DNA of 64,000 nt from Sphingomonas beigongshangi. GTDB taxonomy: Bacteria; Pseudomonadota; Alphaproteobacteria; Sphingomonadales; Sphingomonadaceae. Where the stretch lies: positions 248,001 to 312,000 of the forward strand of contig NZ_JADHDT010000007.1 of the NCBI RefSeq assembly GCF_016820445.1, written 5' to 3'. The first letter of the stretch is position 1. The number at the start of each line of letters is the position of its first letter. Shown here in pieces: positions 18,696 through 27,857 of this stretch. The translations under genes were made by a program, and so were the position numbers. The notes beneath the pieces were generated by a model. The model was not told the origin of the DNA, ran no database searches, and was given only the letters and a program-made list of their open reading frames with translations.

Positions 18696-20000
18696 TCAGA
18701 GGCCGATATGGGCGCCGAGCGAGAAGACGAGCGCGCGCGCGTCGGTCAGCGTGCCGCTGGTCAGGACCGGGGTCTGGAGCGGCGTGCCCGCATAGGCCGC
18801 GGTGCGGCGATCGATCGTCGCGTCCTTGAAGTCGACGTAATTGCCCGCGAAGTCGATCCCGATGCGCGGCGTCAGCTGGAAGGTGCCGCCGGCACCGTAG
18901 TTCCAACGGTCCGCGTCCGGCACGCGCGCGTCGCGCAGGCCGTTCTGCGTCGGCGTGTTGGCATGCTGCACGCCCGCGCGCAGCGTCAGCGCGGGCGAGA
19001 CGGCATAGTCGAAGCCGCCGGCCTGGCTCCAGCTGTCACGATAGTTTTCCGGCAGCGCGGTGTTCAGCGGCGCGCCGAGCCGGATCGCGTCGAACTTGCT
19101 CCAGTTGTACCGGACGATCTGCGCGTTGAAGGTCAGCGGCGAGGCCAGCTTGAAGCGGCCCGAGACGATCGTCTGCGCCGGCGTGTAGAACTGCGCCTTC
19201 AGGCCGGACAGGGTCACGTTCTGCGTCGTGGGGATCGGCGCCTGCAGGCCGCTGACCGTCAGGTCGCCAGTCAGCGTGTGCTTGATCCGCGACTTGTAGC
19301 TGATGCCGACGGTCGCCCAGCTATTGTGCATCTGGACACCGGCGCTCCAGCCGAGATCCCAGCCATCACCCTCCAGCTTCTGGCGGCCGTCCGCCTGCAG
19401 CGGCGAGACGTTGGGCAGGGCGTTGCCGAGGCTGGCATAGACGTGCTCGACGTTCACCGCGCCGCCGACACGCAACCAGTCGGTCGGCGCGATCGCGAGG
19501 CTGGGCTGGATGTCGACCGTCTGCAGCTTGGTGCGCAGCGCGCTGTACCGCGCCCAGCTGGTCGGCGCGTAGTCCGTCGTGAAGCTGTAGGGCGACGTGA
19601 CGGCGAGGCCGACCGCGACCTTGTCGCCGAACGGCACCGCGATCGCTCCCGACGGCAGCACGCCATTGTTGATCGGGTCGCGCGAGACCTGGTCGCCGCC
19701 GACCGGCGCGCAGGCCTGGCCAGGGCGGCAGATCAACGTGCCGGCGTTGTTGACCTTGCCCTTGGGCAGGATCACCGCCGCGGAGATCGCGGCATCGACG
19801 TGATCGAGGCCGCCGATCGACGCCGGGTTCCACCACAGCGACTGAGCGCCCGTATCGGCGCCCTCGCCCGAAAAGGCACGACCCGCGCCGCGCGCGGACT
19901 GTTCCTGAAGGTAGAAGGCTTGGGCATGGGCGGTCGCGGCCCAGCCGGCGGAGGCGAGCAGCGCGGTGGCCGAAAGGGCGAATTTCGTACGCAGGGACAT
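18696..20000 (-). CDS. OmpP1/FadL-family outer-membrane transporter
   Basis: Long-chain fatty-acid or hydrocarbon porin of 434 residues, signal peptide about 1-27 (AATAHAQ). Right after cleavage comes the FadL N-terminal hatch pattern FYLQEQSARGAGRAFSGEGA followed by SLWWNPA (compare NPA in FadL). The rest alternates as a 14-strand beta-barrel and ends with LGAHIGL. It would admit hydrophobic substrates passively for the beta-oxidation genes found 0.7-5 kb to the right, although it is a separate unit. The preceding DUF2147 gene is 39 bases upstream on the same strand and may be cotranscribed. Confidence 0.88.
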   Translation of the reverse strand: MSLRTKFALSATALLASAGWAATAHAQAFYLQEQSARGAGRAFSGEGADTGAQSLWWNPASIGGLDHVDAAISAAVILPKGKVNNAGTLICRPGQACAPVGGDQVSRDPINNGVLPSGAIAVPFGDKVAVGLAVTSPYSFTTDYAPTSWARYSALRTKLQTVDIQPSLAIAPTDWLRVGGAVNVEHVYASLGNALPNVSPLQADGRQKLEGDGWDLGWSAGVQMHNSWATVGISYKSRIKHTLTGDLTVSGLQAPIPTTQNVTLSGLKAQFYTPAQTIVSGRFKLASPLTFNAQIVRYNWSKFDAIRLGAPLNTALPENYRDSWSQAGGFDYAVSPALTLRAGVQHANTPTQNGLRDARVPDADRWNYGAGGTFQLTPRIGIDFAGNYVDFKDATIDRRTAAYAGTPLQTPVLTSGTLTDARALVFSLGAHIGL

Positions 20001-20039
20001 GGGAAAGCCTTTACTGACAGATAAGCGGGAAAATGAGGA

Positions 20040-20468
20040 TCAGCGGACGCGGGTCCAGGTCTGCGTCTTGCAGAGCGGGACGAAGATGCAGCCGCGCACC
20101 TTGAGCGTGTTGGCGTCGATCGGCGTCACCGTCGCCTTGTAGGTCTTGCCGTCATCGGCCTTGTAGATGGTGCCGCCGCTCCACGCATTGCCATCGGCCT
20201 TGAAGCCGCTGAGGATCAGCAGCCCCTTGAGCGGGCGGTTGCGAAGGCTGGCGTCGGGATTCTTGCTGTCCTTGAGGTTCGGTTCCGTCCGCAGCAACTC
20301 GGAGGTCACGATGCGACCGCAGATCGAGGCGCCGCAGCGCTGGATCTCGACGACGCCGCCGCGCGTCTCCGTCTTCCACATGCCGAGCGCGGCATCCGCA
20401 TTGGCGGCCTGGGCAGCGGGTGCCATGGGGGCGGCGGCAAGCAGCGCGCCGACGAGAAGCAGGGACAT
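20040..20468 (-). CDS. Secreted DUF2147-family protein
   Basis: Protein of 142 residues with signal peptide (about 1-21, PAAQA). The mature part follows the DUF2147 lipocalin-like pattern: LGMWKTETRGGVVEIQRC, GRIV, then LKGLLILSGFKADGNAWSGG, TIYKADDGKTYKA and LKVRGCIFVPLCKTQTWTRV. Two Cys pairs (ASIC/RC and GCIF/LCKT) may form disulfides in the periplasm. Function unknown; in several proteobacteria members are membrane-stress related or lie next to lipid genes. It probably shares a transcript with the FadL gene downstream. Confidence 0.8.
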   Translation of the reverse strand: MSLLLVGALLAAAPMAPAAQAANADAALGMWKTETRGGVVEIQRCGASICGRIVTSELLRTEPNLKDSKNPDASLRNRPLKGLLILSGFKADGNAWSGGTIYKADDGKTYKATVTPIDANTLKVRGCIFVPLCKTQTWTRVR

Positions 20469-20673
20469 GCGAAAACTCTCCTCTCCGAACGGGCCGTCCG
20501 CTAAAGGGCGCGAACGGCGGGGCAGGGGCCCGAAGGCGAAGACGCCGCATGCTTGCGGTCGCCGCGAGACGTGCCGAATTCGTTATTCAACGAACCTTTC
20601 GGCGAGCCTGCTGCCGTATACGGCATGTCAGGCCCGCCTAATCACGTCAGCCGTACTGTCAAGCTTCAAACGC

Positions 20674-22470
20674 TCAGAAGGCGTCGAGTTCCAGCGCCAT
20701 GGTGGAGCGCTTGCCGGTCTTGATCGCCAGGAAGGCGGCGGTCGCCTGCGGTAGCAGGCGGTCGAAGAAGAAGCCGGCGGTGGCGAGCTTCGCCCGGTAG
20801 AAGCCGGCGTCCTCGCTGCCTTCCGCCAGCCGGTCCGTCGCGATCTTCGCGGCCTTGAGAAAACAATAGCCCATGCCGACCAGGCCCATCAGGCGCAGAT
20901 AGTCGGTCGCCGCAGCGCCGGCTTCCTCCGCATCCTTCATACCCTTTTGCGCGATCGTCGCGGTCGACAGCTGCAGGGCGCCGAACGCCTGCTGAAGGCC
21001 GGCGGTCATCCCGGCCAGGGCCTTGTCCGGAACGCCGGCCATCGATTCGCACAGGTTGGACACGGCATGGAAGAACGGGCGCATCTGGCGTCCCATATGT
21101 GCGGGCATCTTGCGGCCGACGAGGTCGAGCGCCTGCACCCCGTTCGTCCCCTCGTAGATCTGGCAGATGCGCGCGTCGCGGACGAACTGCTCCACGCCTG
21201 TCTCGCGGATATAGCCGTGGCCGCCGTGGACCTGCACGCCGTGGTTCGCCGCCTCGAAGGCGAGATCAGTGAACAGCGCCTTCACTACCGGGGTGACCAG
21301 GGCGACGAAATCGGCCGCGCGCTGCTTCACCTCGGGATCGGCGGCGTGCTTCTCTGCGTCCAGCGCCCGCGCCGCCCATTGGCCGAGCATGCGGCACCCT
21401 TCGGCATAGGCGCGCATCGTCATCAGGCTGCGACGCACGTCGGGATGGACGATGATCGGATCGGCGGGGAGGTCGGGACGCGCCGGACCGGACAGGGCGC
21501 GGCCCTGCAGGCGGTCCTTGGCGTAGGCGACGGCGGACTGATAGGCGATCTCGTTGATGCCGAGGCCCTGGATACCGACCGAGACGCGCTCGGTGTTCAT
21601 CATCGTGAACATGGCGGCCAGCCCCTTGCCCGGCTCGCCGACGATCCAGCCGGTCGAATCCTCGAACACCATCTGGCAGGTGGCGGATGCCTTGAGACCC
21701 ATCTTGTGCTCGAGCCCGGCGACGGAGACGCCGTTCGCGCTCGCCGGCTCGCCGGCGTCGTTGGGCAGATATTTCGGCACGAGGAACAGGCTGATGCCGC
21801 GCACGCCCGCGGGCGCGTCCGGCAGGCGCGCCAGGACGAGGTGGACGACATTGTTCGTCAGGTCATGGTCGCCAGAGGAGATGAAGATCTTCGCGCCGCT
21901 CACCTTGTAGCTGCCGTCCGCCTGCGGCACCGCCTTGGTGCGGAGCAGGCCGAGGTCGGTGCCGCAGTGCGACTCGGTCAGACACATCGTGCCCGACCAT
22001 TCGCCGCTCACCATCTTGGGCAAATAGGCCCGCTTCAGATCTTCCGAGGCATGGCCCTCGATCGCGGTGGTCGCGCCGTGCGTGAGACCGGGATAGAGGC
22101 TGAACGACAGATTGGCCGAGCAGATCATCTCCTCCACCAGCTTGTTGAGGCTCTCCGGCAGTCCTTGTCCGCCCCAGCTGGGGTCGGACGCGAGCGCCGC
22201 CCAACCGCCATCGCGGAAGCTGTCGTAGGCGGCCTTGAAGCCCGCGGGCGTGCGGACGACGCCATTTTCCAGCCGACATCCCTCGGCATCGCCGCTGGCG
22301 TTGAGGGGCAGCAGGATGTCCTGCGCCATTTTCGCCGCCTCTTCGAGCACGGCGTCGAAGAGATCGGGCGTGAATTCCTCGAAGGCGGGAAGGTTCGCGA
22401 ACTGGTCGTCGGCGAACAGCTCGTGCAGCACGAAACGCATGTCGCGCAGGGGGGCGGTGTAGACTTGCAT
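20674..22470 (-). CDS. Acyl-CoA dehydrogenase (large, DmdC/AidB-like class)
   Basis: FAD-dependent dehydrogenase of 598 residues that introduces the 2,3-double bond in an acyl-CoA. It starts with the family N-terminal extension (YTAPLRDMRFVLHELF), then the flavin region with CLTESHCGTDLG and KIFISSGDHDL, the C-terminal helical domain with YEGTNGVQALDLVGRK (the catalytic base region), and an extra C-terminal domain from about 470, as in 3-methylmercaptopropionyl-CoA and medium/long-chain dehydrogenases of this class. Chain length cannot be assigned. It is last in the leftward thiolase-HCDH/ECH-dehydrogenase unit, 60 bases after the fusion gene. Confidence 0.92.
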   Translation of the reverse strand: MQVYTAPLRDMRFVLHELFADDQFANLPAFEEFTPDLFDAVLEEAAKMAQDILLPLNASGDAEGCRLENGVVRTPAGFKAAYDSFRDGGWAALASDPSWGGQGLPESLNKLVEEMICSANLSFSLYPGLTHGATTAIEGHASEDLKRAYLPKMVSGEWSGTMCLTESHCGTDLGLLRTKAVPQADGSYKVSGAKIFISSGDHDLTNNVVHLVLARLPDAPAGVRGISLFLVPKYLPNDAGEPASANGVSVAGLEHKMGLKASATCQMVFEDSTGWIVGEPGKGLAAMFTMMNTERVSVGIQGLGINEIAYQSAVAYAKDRLQGRALSGPARPDLPADPIIVHPDVRRSLMTMRAYAEGCRMLGQWAARALDAEKHAADPEVKQRAADFVALVTPVVKALFTDLAFEAANHGVQVHGGHGYIRETGVEQFVRDARICQIYEGTNGVQALDLVGRKMPAHMGRQMRPFFHAVSNLCESMAGVPDKALAGMTAGLQQAFGALQLSTATIAQKGMKDAEEAGAAATDYLRLMGLVGMGYCFLKAAKIATDRLAEGSEDAGFYRAKLATAGFFFDRLLPQATAAFLAIKTGKRSTMALELDAF

Positions 22471-22495
22471 GGTCGTCTCGATCCTCTGATCCCGC

Positions 22496-22517
22496 CGCCC
22501 CGGAACACGCCGGGGCG
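22496..22517 (-). terminator. Hairpin between the fusion and dehydrogenase genes
   Basis: CGCCCCGG (22496-22503) pairs with CCGGGGCG (22510-22517) around a 6-base loop in the 60-base gap of the fatty-acid operon. No T-run follows, so it may be an mRNA-stabilising or weak attenuating structure rather than a full terminator. Confidence 0.35.
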
Positions 22518-22530
22518 AGGGATAGTCCTG

Positions 22531-24849
22531 TCAGTTGCGCAAGGGCTTGCCGGTTTCGAGCATGTGCTCGACGCGGGCCTGGGTGCGCGGGTCCTTGACG
22601 CTGGCCATGAAGGCCTGGCGCTCGAGCTTGAGCAGCTGGTCCTCGGTCACCGTGTCGACCAGATCCACCTCGCCGCCGGTCAGGACGGTCGCGAGGCGAT
22701 CGGACACGACCGCGTCATAGGGTGTCGCCATGCCCTTCTTGCGGAAGCCGTCGACCACGCCCGCGATACCCGTGCGGCCGCTCTCGCCCGGCAGGCGGAA
22801 GGTCGGCTTCTCGGGCGCCGCATAGCCGTCGACCATTGCCAGCGCCCTCGCCTTGGCATCCGCGAGCAGCCGGTCGCGGTTCATGGTGATGCCATCGCTC
22901 GGGCGCAGGAACATCATCTCCTTTGCCAGCGCGGCGGACTTCGAAACCTGCGCCGTCGAGATCGTCTCGAACGCCTTGGCGACGGCGGGCATCGGCCCCT
23001 TCGGCATCATCGGCGCCTTCGCCATCCGGTCGAGCAATTCGCCATTGCCGCCCCAGCCGGGCAGCAGGCCGACGCCGCATTCGACGAGGCCGATGTAGCT
23101 TTCGGCATGCGCCTGCACCGCATCGGCGTGGAGCACGACCTCGCAGCCGCCGCCGAGCGCCATGCCGGCAGGCGCGGCGACGACGGGGAAGGGGGCGTAT
23201 TTCAGCGCCTTCAGCGCCGCCTGGCCGGCGGCGATCAGCTTCTCCACCTCGCCCCAGGCGGCGATGTTGACCGCGAACATCGCGAGGCCGAGGTTCGCGC
23301 CGGCCGAGAAGTTCGACCCTTCGTTGTAGATGACCAACGCCTTGAACTGCGCCTTCACCAGCGGGATCGCCTTCTGGATCAGCTGCATGATCTGCTCGTC
23401 GAGCGCGTTCATCTTGGTCGTGAACTCGAGCGCGGCGACGCCGTCGCCGACGTCCCAGAGCGCGGCGGACCCGTTCTTCAGCAGCGGCTCGCCGCGCAGC
23501 TTGACGTCCTCGAGCAGGAGCACGCCGTCCGGACGGACGATGTCATGATAGGCGCCGTCGCGGCCGAGATACTGGCGCGTGCCGTTCTCGATCCGGTAGA
23601 AGGGTCTGTCGCCGGCGATATCGAGGATCGCAGGAACGGCGCGACCCTCGGCGCGCAGCCGTTCCGCGAGGCGGGCGGCGCCGATCCGGTCGATCAGCTC
23701 GAACGGCCCGAACTTCCAATTGTAGCCGAGCTTCATCGCGTCATCGATCGCGACGACATCGTCCGCCGCCTCGCCGACCAGCATCGCGGCATAAGAGAGC
23801 ACGCTGCCGAGGATCGTCCAGGCATAGGTGCCGGCCTTGCCCGGCAGCGCGATCAGCGCGGCGAGATCCTTCTCCGCCGCCGACGGCAGCTTTTCCGGAC
23901 TCGCCTGCGGGCGATAGTCGCCGGTCGCCAGATCGAGCGCGAACTTGGTCTTGGTTGCCTTGTCGAAGCGATAGAAGCCGCCCTTGCCCTTGCGCCCCGT
24001 GAAGCCCTCGCCGATCATCCTGTCGACCAGCGGCATCGGCCGCACCGTGTCGAAATAGGGATCGCCCGCCGGCAGCGTCGAGGACAGGCTCTTCGACAAC
24101 AGCGGCATCAGGTCGACGCCGACGAGATCGACGAGGCCGAAGATGCCGGTCTTGGGCACGCCCATCGGACGGCCGCCGATCTGGTCCGCCTCCTCGATCG
24201 TCAGACCCTGGTCCATCGCCGCGTTGATCGCGACGGCCAGCCAATAGGTGCCGATGCGATTGGCGATGAAGCCCGGCGTGTCCTTGGCCCGCACGATGCA
24301 CTTGCCCATGAAGCGGTCGACGAAATCCTCGACGCGTCCGGCAACGGTGGGGTCGGTATGCGCCCCGCGCACGATCTCGATCAGCCGCATGTAGCGCGGC
24401 GGATTGAAGAAGTGCGTGATCAGGAAGTCGGCCTTGAACTGATCGCCGCGCCCCTCGACCAGATGGCCGAGCGGGATCGTCGAGGTGTTCGAGCTGACCG
24501 CGGTGCCCGGGCGCTTGAGCTGTTCCAGCTTGGCGTACAGCGCCTGCTTGATGTCGAGCCGCTCGACGATCGCCTCGACGATCCAGTCGCATTCGGCAAC
24601 GCGGGCCAGGTGATCGTCGATGTTGCCCGTCTCGACCAGCTTCGCCGCCGCCTTCGACATGAAGGGGGCAGGCTCGGTCTTGAGCATCTTGGCGACCGCA
24701 CCCTTGGCGACGGCGTCGCGGTCCGTGCCGTCCTTGGGCACGATGTCGAGCAGCAGCACGGGCACGCCGGCGTTGGCGACCTGCGCGGCGATGCCCGCGC
24801 CCATGACGCCCGCGCCGATCACACAGACCTTTTTGATGGCGTCGCTCAT
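22531..24849 (-). CDS. 3-hydroxyacyl-CoA dehydrogenase / enoyl-CoA hydratase fusion (FadN-like order)
   Basis: Bifunctional beta-oxidation enzyme, 772 residues. The NAD-binding HCDH domain comes first (VCVIGAGVMGAGIAAQVANAG, residues 8-28; then VSSNTSTIPLGHL, ITHFFNPPRYMRLIEIV), a second HCDH C-terminal half follows, and the crotonase domain is at the C-terminal third (NEGSNFSAGANLG; PAGMALGGGCEVVLHAD). This order is the reverse of E. coli FadB, where the hydratase is N-terminal, and matches the FadN/YusL type. It starts one base after the thiolase stop (TGA C ATG), so translation is coupled. Start ATG at 24849; longer upstream frame is antisense noise. Confidence 0.92.
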   Translation of the reverse strand: MSDAIKKVCVIGAGVMGAGIAAQVANAGVPVLLLDIVPKDGTDRDAVAKGAVAKMLKTEPAPFMSKAAAKLVETGNIDDHLARVAECDWIVEAIVERLDIKQALYAKLEQLKRPGTAVSSNTSTIPLGHLVEGRGDQFKADFLITHFFNPPRYMRLIEIVRGAHTDPTVAGRVEDFVDRFMGKCIVRAKDTPGFIANRIGTYWLAVAINAAMDQGLTIEEADQIGGRPMGVPKTGIFGLVDLVGVDLMPLLSKSLSSTLPAGDPYFDTVRPMPLVDRMIGEGFTGRKGKGGFYRFDKATKTKFALDLATGDYRPQASPEKLPSAAEKDLAALIALPGKAGTYAWTILGSVLSYAAMLVGEAADDVVAIDDAMKLGYNWKFGPFELIDRIGAARLAERLRAEGRAVPAILDIAGDRPFYRIENGTRQYLGRDGAYHDIVRPDGVLLLEDVKLRGEPLLKNGSAALWDVGDGVAALEFTTKMNALDEQIMQLIQKAIPLVKAQFKALVIYNEGSNFSAGANLGLAMFAVNIAAWGEVEKLIAAGQAALKALKYAPFPVVAAPAGMALGGGCEVVLHADAVQAHAESYIGLVECGVGLLPGWGGNGELLDRMAKAPMMPKGPMPAVAKAFETISTAQVSKSAALAKEMMFLRPSDGITMNRDRLLADAKARALAMVDGYAAPEKPTFRLPGESGRTGIAGVVDGFRKKGMATPYDAVVSDRLATVLTGGEVDLVDTVTEDQLLKLERQAFMASVKDPRTQARVEHMLETGKPLRN

Positions 24850-24850
24850 G

Positions 24851-25987
24851 TCACGCGCGCTCCAGAACCGTTGCGATGCCCTGACCGCCGCCAATGCATT
24901 GCGTGGCGAGCGCATAGCGGCCGCCCTCGCGCTCCAGCAGCGCCGCGGCCTTGCCGACGATGCGCGCGCCGGTCGCGCCCAGCGGATGGCCGATCGCGAT
25001 CGCGCCGCCGTCCTTGTTGATCGTCTCGTCCTTCAGGCCGAGGTCGCGAATGCAGGCGATCGCCTGGCTGGCGAACGCCTCGTTGATCTCGACGACGTCG
25101 AGGTCGGCCACGGAGAGACCCGCACGCTCCAGCGCCTTCTTCGACGCGCCGATCGGTCCAAGGCCCATCGTCTCGGGCTCGCAGCCGGAAATGCCGACCG
25201 ACTTGATCCGTGCGAGAATCTTCAGGCCATGCTTCCGCGCAAAGTCTTCGGAGGTCACCAGCACGGCCGACGCGCCATCGGTCAACGGCGACGAGGTGCC
25301 GGCGGTCACCGACCCGTCCTGGTTGAACGCGGGCTTCAGGCCGGCAAGCGCCTCGACCGTGGTCTCGGGGCGGATGGTGCCATCCTCCGCGACAGGACCC
25401 GCCTTGGTCTGGATCGCCACGATCTCGTCCGAGAGGCGACCGTCCGCGCGCGCGGCGGCGGCCTTCTGCTGGCTCTTCACCGCGAAGGCGTCCTGCTCCG
25501 CCCGGGTGATCTGATACTTCTGCGCGACATTCTCCGCCGTGTCGCCCATGCCCATGTATGCGCCGGCATTCTTCTTCGCGAGCGTCGGGTTCGGCAGCGG
25601 ATTGTAGCCGCCCATCGGTACGCGGCTCATCGACTCGAGACCGGCGCAGATGAACGCCTCGCCCGCGCCGATCTGGATCTGACCGACGGCGATGTGGATC
25701 GCGCTCATCGACGATCCGCAGAACCGGTTGACCGTCATGCCGCCGACCGACAGCGGCAGGTCGGCAAGCAGGCCGATCATGCGCGCGACGTTCAGACCCT
25801 GTTCGCCCTCGGGGAAGGCGCAGCCCAGGATGATGTCCTCGATCTCCGACGGATCGACCTTGGTCTTCTCGATCAGCCCGCGGATCGTCTGTGCGGCGAG
25901 GTCGTCGGGCCGCACGCGGGCGAGCGCGCCCTTGCCGGCGAGATGAAAGGGCGAGCGGGCGTATCCGGCGATGACGACGTTGGTCAT
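24851..25987 (-). CDS. Acetyl-CoA acyltransferase (thiolase)
   Basis: Last step of beta-oxidation, cleaving 3-ketoacyl-CoA with CoA to acetyl-CoA. The 378 residues contain the thiolase residues: nucleophile Cys90 in VNRFCGSSM, NEAFASQAIA, the GGAIAIGHPLGATGAR motif, and the C-terminal TQCIGGGQGIATVLER with the second Cys. It is the first gene of the leftward fatty-acid unit and is divergent from a long-chain acyl-CoA ligase. The number of residues (about 15 short of common FadA) is a normal variant. A palindromic operator candidate lies 43 bases upstream of its start. Confidence 0.93.
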   Translation of the reverse strand: MTNVVIAGYARSPFHLAGKGALARVRPDDLAAQTIRGLIEKTKVDPSEIEDIILGCAFPEGEQGLNVARMIGLLADLPLSVGGMTVNRFCGSSMSAIHIAVGQIQIGAGEAFICAGLESMSRVPMGGYNPLPNPTLAKKNAGAYMGMGDTAENVAQKYQITRAEQDAFAVKSQQKAAAARADGRLSDEIVAIQTKAGPVAEDGTIRPETTVEALAGLKPAFNQDGSVTAGTSSPLTDGASAVLVTSEDFARKHGLKILARIKSVGISGCEPETMGLGPIGASKKALERAGLSVADLDVVEINEAFASQAIACIRDLGLKDETINKDGGAIAIGHPLGATGARIVGKAAALLEREGGRYALATQCIGGGQGIATVLERA

Positions 25988-26030
25988 GATATCCTCTCGA
26001 AAGGCAGCAAGTGGACCTCGGCGGCCCTGA

Positions 26031-26046
26031 CAAATAACGTTACTTG
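26031..26046. promoter_or_regulatory. Palindromic operator candidate between thiolase and acyl-CoA ligase genes
   Basis: CAAATAACGTTACTTG is a 16-base dyad centred on AACGTT with 14 of 16 positions symmetrical. It lies in the 152-base divergent region, 43 bases from the thiolase start and about 94 from the ligase start. A second imperfect dyad (AAGTACCG and CGATACCTT) follows within 30 bases. Possible binder: the MerR-type regulator encoded after the ligase gene, or an unlinked TetR protein. No binding data. Confidence 0.4.
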
Positions 26047-26139
26047 CGAAGTACCGTATAGGTGCGATACCTTCCCATTACGTCAAGTGGGCTGCGTCGA
26101 CAAGCATCGTCGGACGCGCCGAACCGTGAGAGGACAGAC

Positions 26140-27834
26140 ATGACCGGGATGCCGAGCGACGCCGGGGAGGCCGTTGAGCAGGGGCCGTTGGCGATCAAGC
26201 GGGGCGTGCCGCTCGATGAGCGGCCGCGGCTGCTCGGCGCTCTGCTCGAGTCGTCGGCCCGGCGATTCCCCACGCGCGTCGCGGTCGATTTCCTCGGGGC
26301 GACGACCACCTGGGGGGCGCTGGCGGAGGCGGTCGATCGCGCTGCCGCGGGGTTGCAGGCGCTGGGCGTGGTGAAGGGTACGCGCGTCGCGCTGTGCCTT
26401 CCGAACACGCCCTATTACCCGATACTCTTCTACGCGACGCTGAAGGCGGGCGGGATCGTGGTCAACGTCAACCCGCTCTACGTCGAGCGCGAACTCGCGC
26501 ACCTGATTCACGATTCGGGGGCGGAGATCATCGTCACCTGCGACCTCGCGGAGATTCAGGCGCGCGTGCTCAAGGTCTCCCGAGAGACGGGAATCCGCCT
26601 CGTGGTCAGCTGCCCGATCGCCGACGTCCTGCCGGGGATCAAGAAAGTCGCGTACAAGCTGCTGAAGCGCAAGGAGATCGGCCGGGCGCCCCGCGATGCC
26701 ATGCACCTCCATTACCGGGACCTGATGGCAAAGGGTAAGGTGCCGGCAGCGGTCGCGGTGTCGCCGGACGAGGTTGCGGTGCTGCAATATACCGGTGGCA
26801 CGACGGGCCTGCCCAAGGCCGCGATGCTCAGCCATGCCAATATCGTCGCCAACACCGACGCGATGCTCGTCCATGTCGGCGGCGAGGCGCCGGACCAGGA
26901 CCGGGTGATGGGTGTGCTGCCGCTGTTCCACGTCTTCGCGTTGACCAACGTGCTGACCTTCTCGACGCTGGTGGGTGCGGAGATGATCCTGCTGCCCCGG
27001 TTCGAGATGAAGCAGCTGCTGGCGGCGCTCAAGCGGACGCGGCCGACCTACTTCCCGGCCGTTCCGACCATCTACAATGCGCTGGCAAACCTGTCCGACG
27101 CCGACGTGCCGGACCTCTCCTCGATCAAGGTCTGCATCTCCGGGGGCGCACCGCTGCCCATCGAGGTGCGCCACCTGTTCGAGCAGCGTACCGGCGCGAA
27201 GCTGGTCGAGGGTTATGGCCTGTCCGAAGCATCGCCGATCATCACCTGCAATCCCTTCCAGGGGATCAACAAGGAGGGGTCGGCCGGCCTTCCGTTCCCC
27301 GGGACGACGATCGAGATCCGCGACCGCGAGGATCCGTCGCGCATCATGCCGAAGGGGGAAAAGGGCGAGATCTGCGCCCGCGGACCGCAGGTGATGAGCG
27401 GCTATTGGCACAAGCCGCACGAGACGGCGGGCGCCTTCGCCGACGGCGCATTGCGCACCGGCGATGTCGGCTATCTCGACGACGACGGCTATCTATTCAT
27501 CGTCGACCGGATCAAGGACATGATCCTGTGCGGTGGCTACAACGTCTATCCCCGCGTGATCGAGGAAGCGCTGTACGAGCATCCCGCCGTCGCCGAGGCG
27601 GTGGTGATCGGCATCCCGGACCCCTATCGCGGCCAGAGCCCCAAGGCGTTCGTCACGCTGGCGGAGCCGGGTTCCGTGACGGGTGAGCAATTGCGGGACT
27701 TCCTGCGCGACAAGGTCAGCAAGATCGAGCTTCCCCGCGCCGTCGAGATACGCGACACTCTGCCCAAGACCCTGATCGGCAAACTTTCGAAGAAGGAGCT
27801 GGTCGAGGAGGAAATGCGCAAGGCCGGACAATAG
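26140..27834 (+). CDS. fadD: Long-chain fatty-acid--CoA ligase
   Basis: ATP-dependent ligase of 564 residues activating fatty acids to acyl-CoA through an acyl-adenylate. AMP-binding motifs are present: P-loop LQYTGGTTGLPKAAM, the VEGYGLSEASPI motif, LRTGDVGYLDDDGYLFIVDR, and GGYNVYPRVIE; the catalytic Lys lies in the C-terminal PKTLIGKLSKKEL. Start ATG at 26140, preceded by GAGAGGA. It is divergent from thiolase and the rest of the beta-oxidation unit, and only 23 bases before the MerR regulator, with which it is probably cotranscribed. Confidence 0.92.
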   Translation: MTGMPSDAGEAVEQGPLAIKRGVPLDERPRLLGALLESSARRFPTRVAVDFLGATTTWGALAEAVDRAAAGLQALGVVKGTRVALCLPNTPYYPILFYATLKAGGIVVNVNPLYVERELAHLIHDSGAEIIVTCDLAEIQARVLKVSRETGIRLVVSCPIADVLPGIKKVAYKLLKRKEIGRAPRDAMHLHYRDLMAKGKVPAAVAVSPDEVAVLQYTGGTTGLPKAAMLSHANIVANTDAMLVHVGGEAPDQDRVMGVLPLFHVFALTNVLTFSTLVGAEMILLPRFEMKQLLAALKRTRPTYFPAVPTIYNALANLSDADVPDLSSIKVCISGGAPLPIEVRHLFEQRTGAKLVEGYGLSEASPIITCNPFQGINKEGSAGLPFPGTTIEIRDREDPSRIMPKGEKGEICARGPQVMSGYWHKPHETAGAFADGALRTGDVGYLDDDGYLFIVDRIKDMILCGGYNVYPRVIEEALYEHPAVAEAVVIGIPDPYRGQSPKAFVTLAEPGSVTGEQLRDFLRDKVSKIELPRAVEIRDTLPKTLIGKLSKKELVEEEMRKAGQ

Positions 27835-27857
27835 GCCGGCCGGTACGGGAGGATTGG

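Noticed and set aside
20947..25020. A 1357-codon open frame on the plus strand opposite the fatty-acid genes
   Set aside because: It lies antisense to three clear enzymes with intact motifs and is explained by high-GC codon bias. Its composition (His/Arg/Gly-rich) has no domain pattern.
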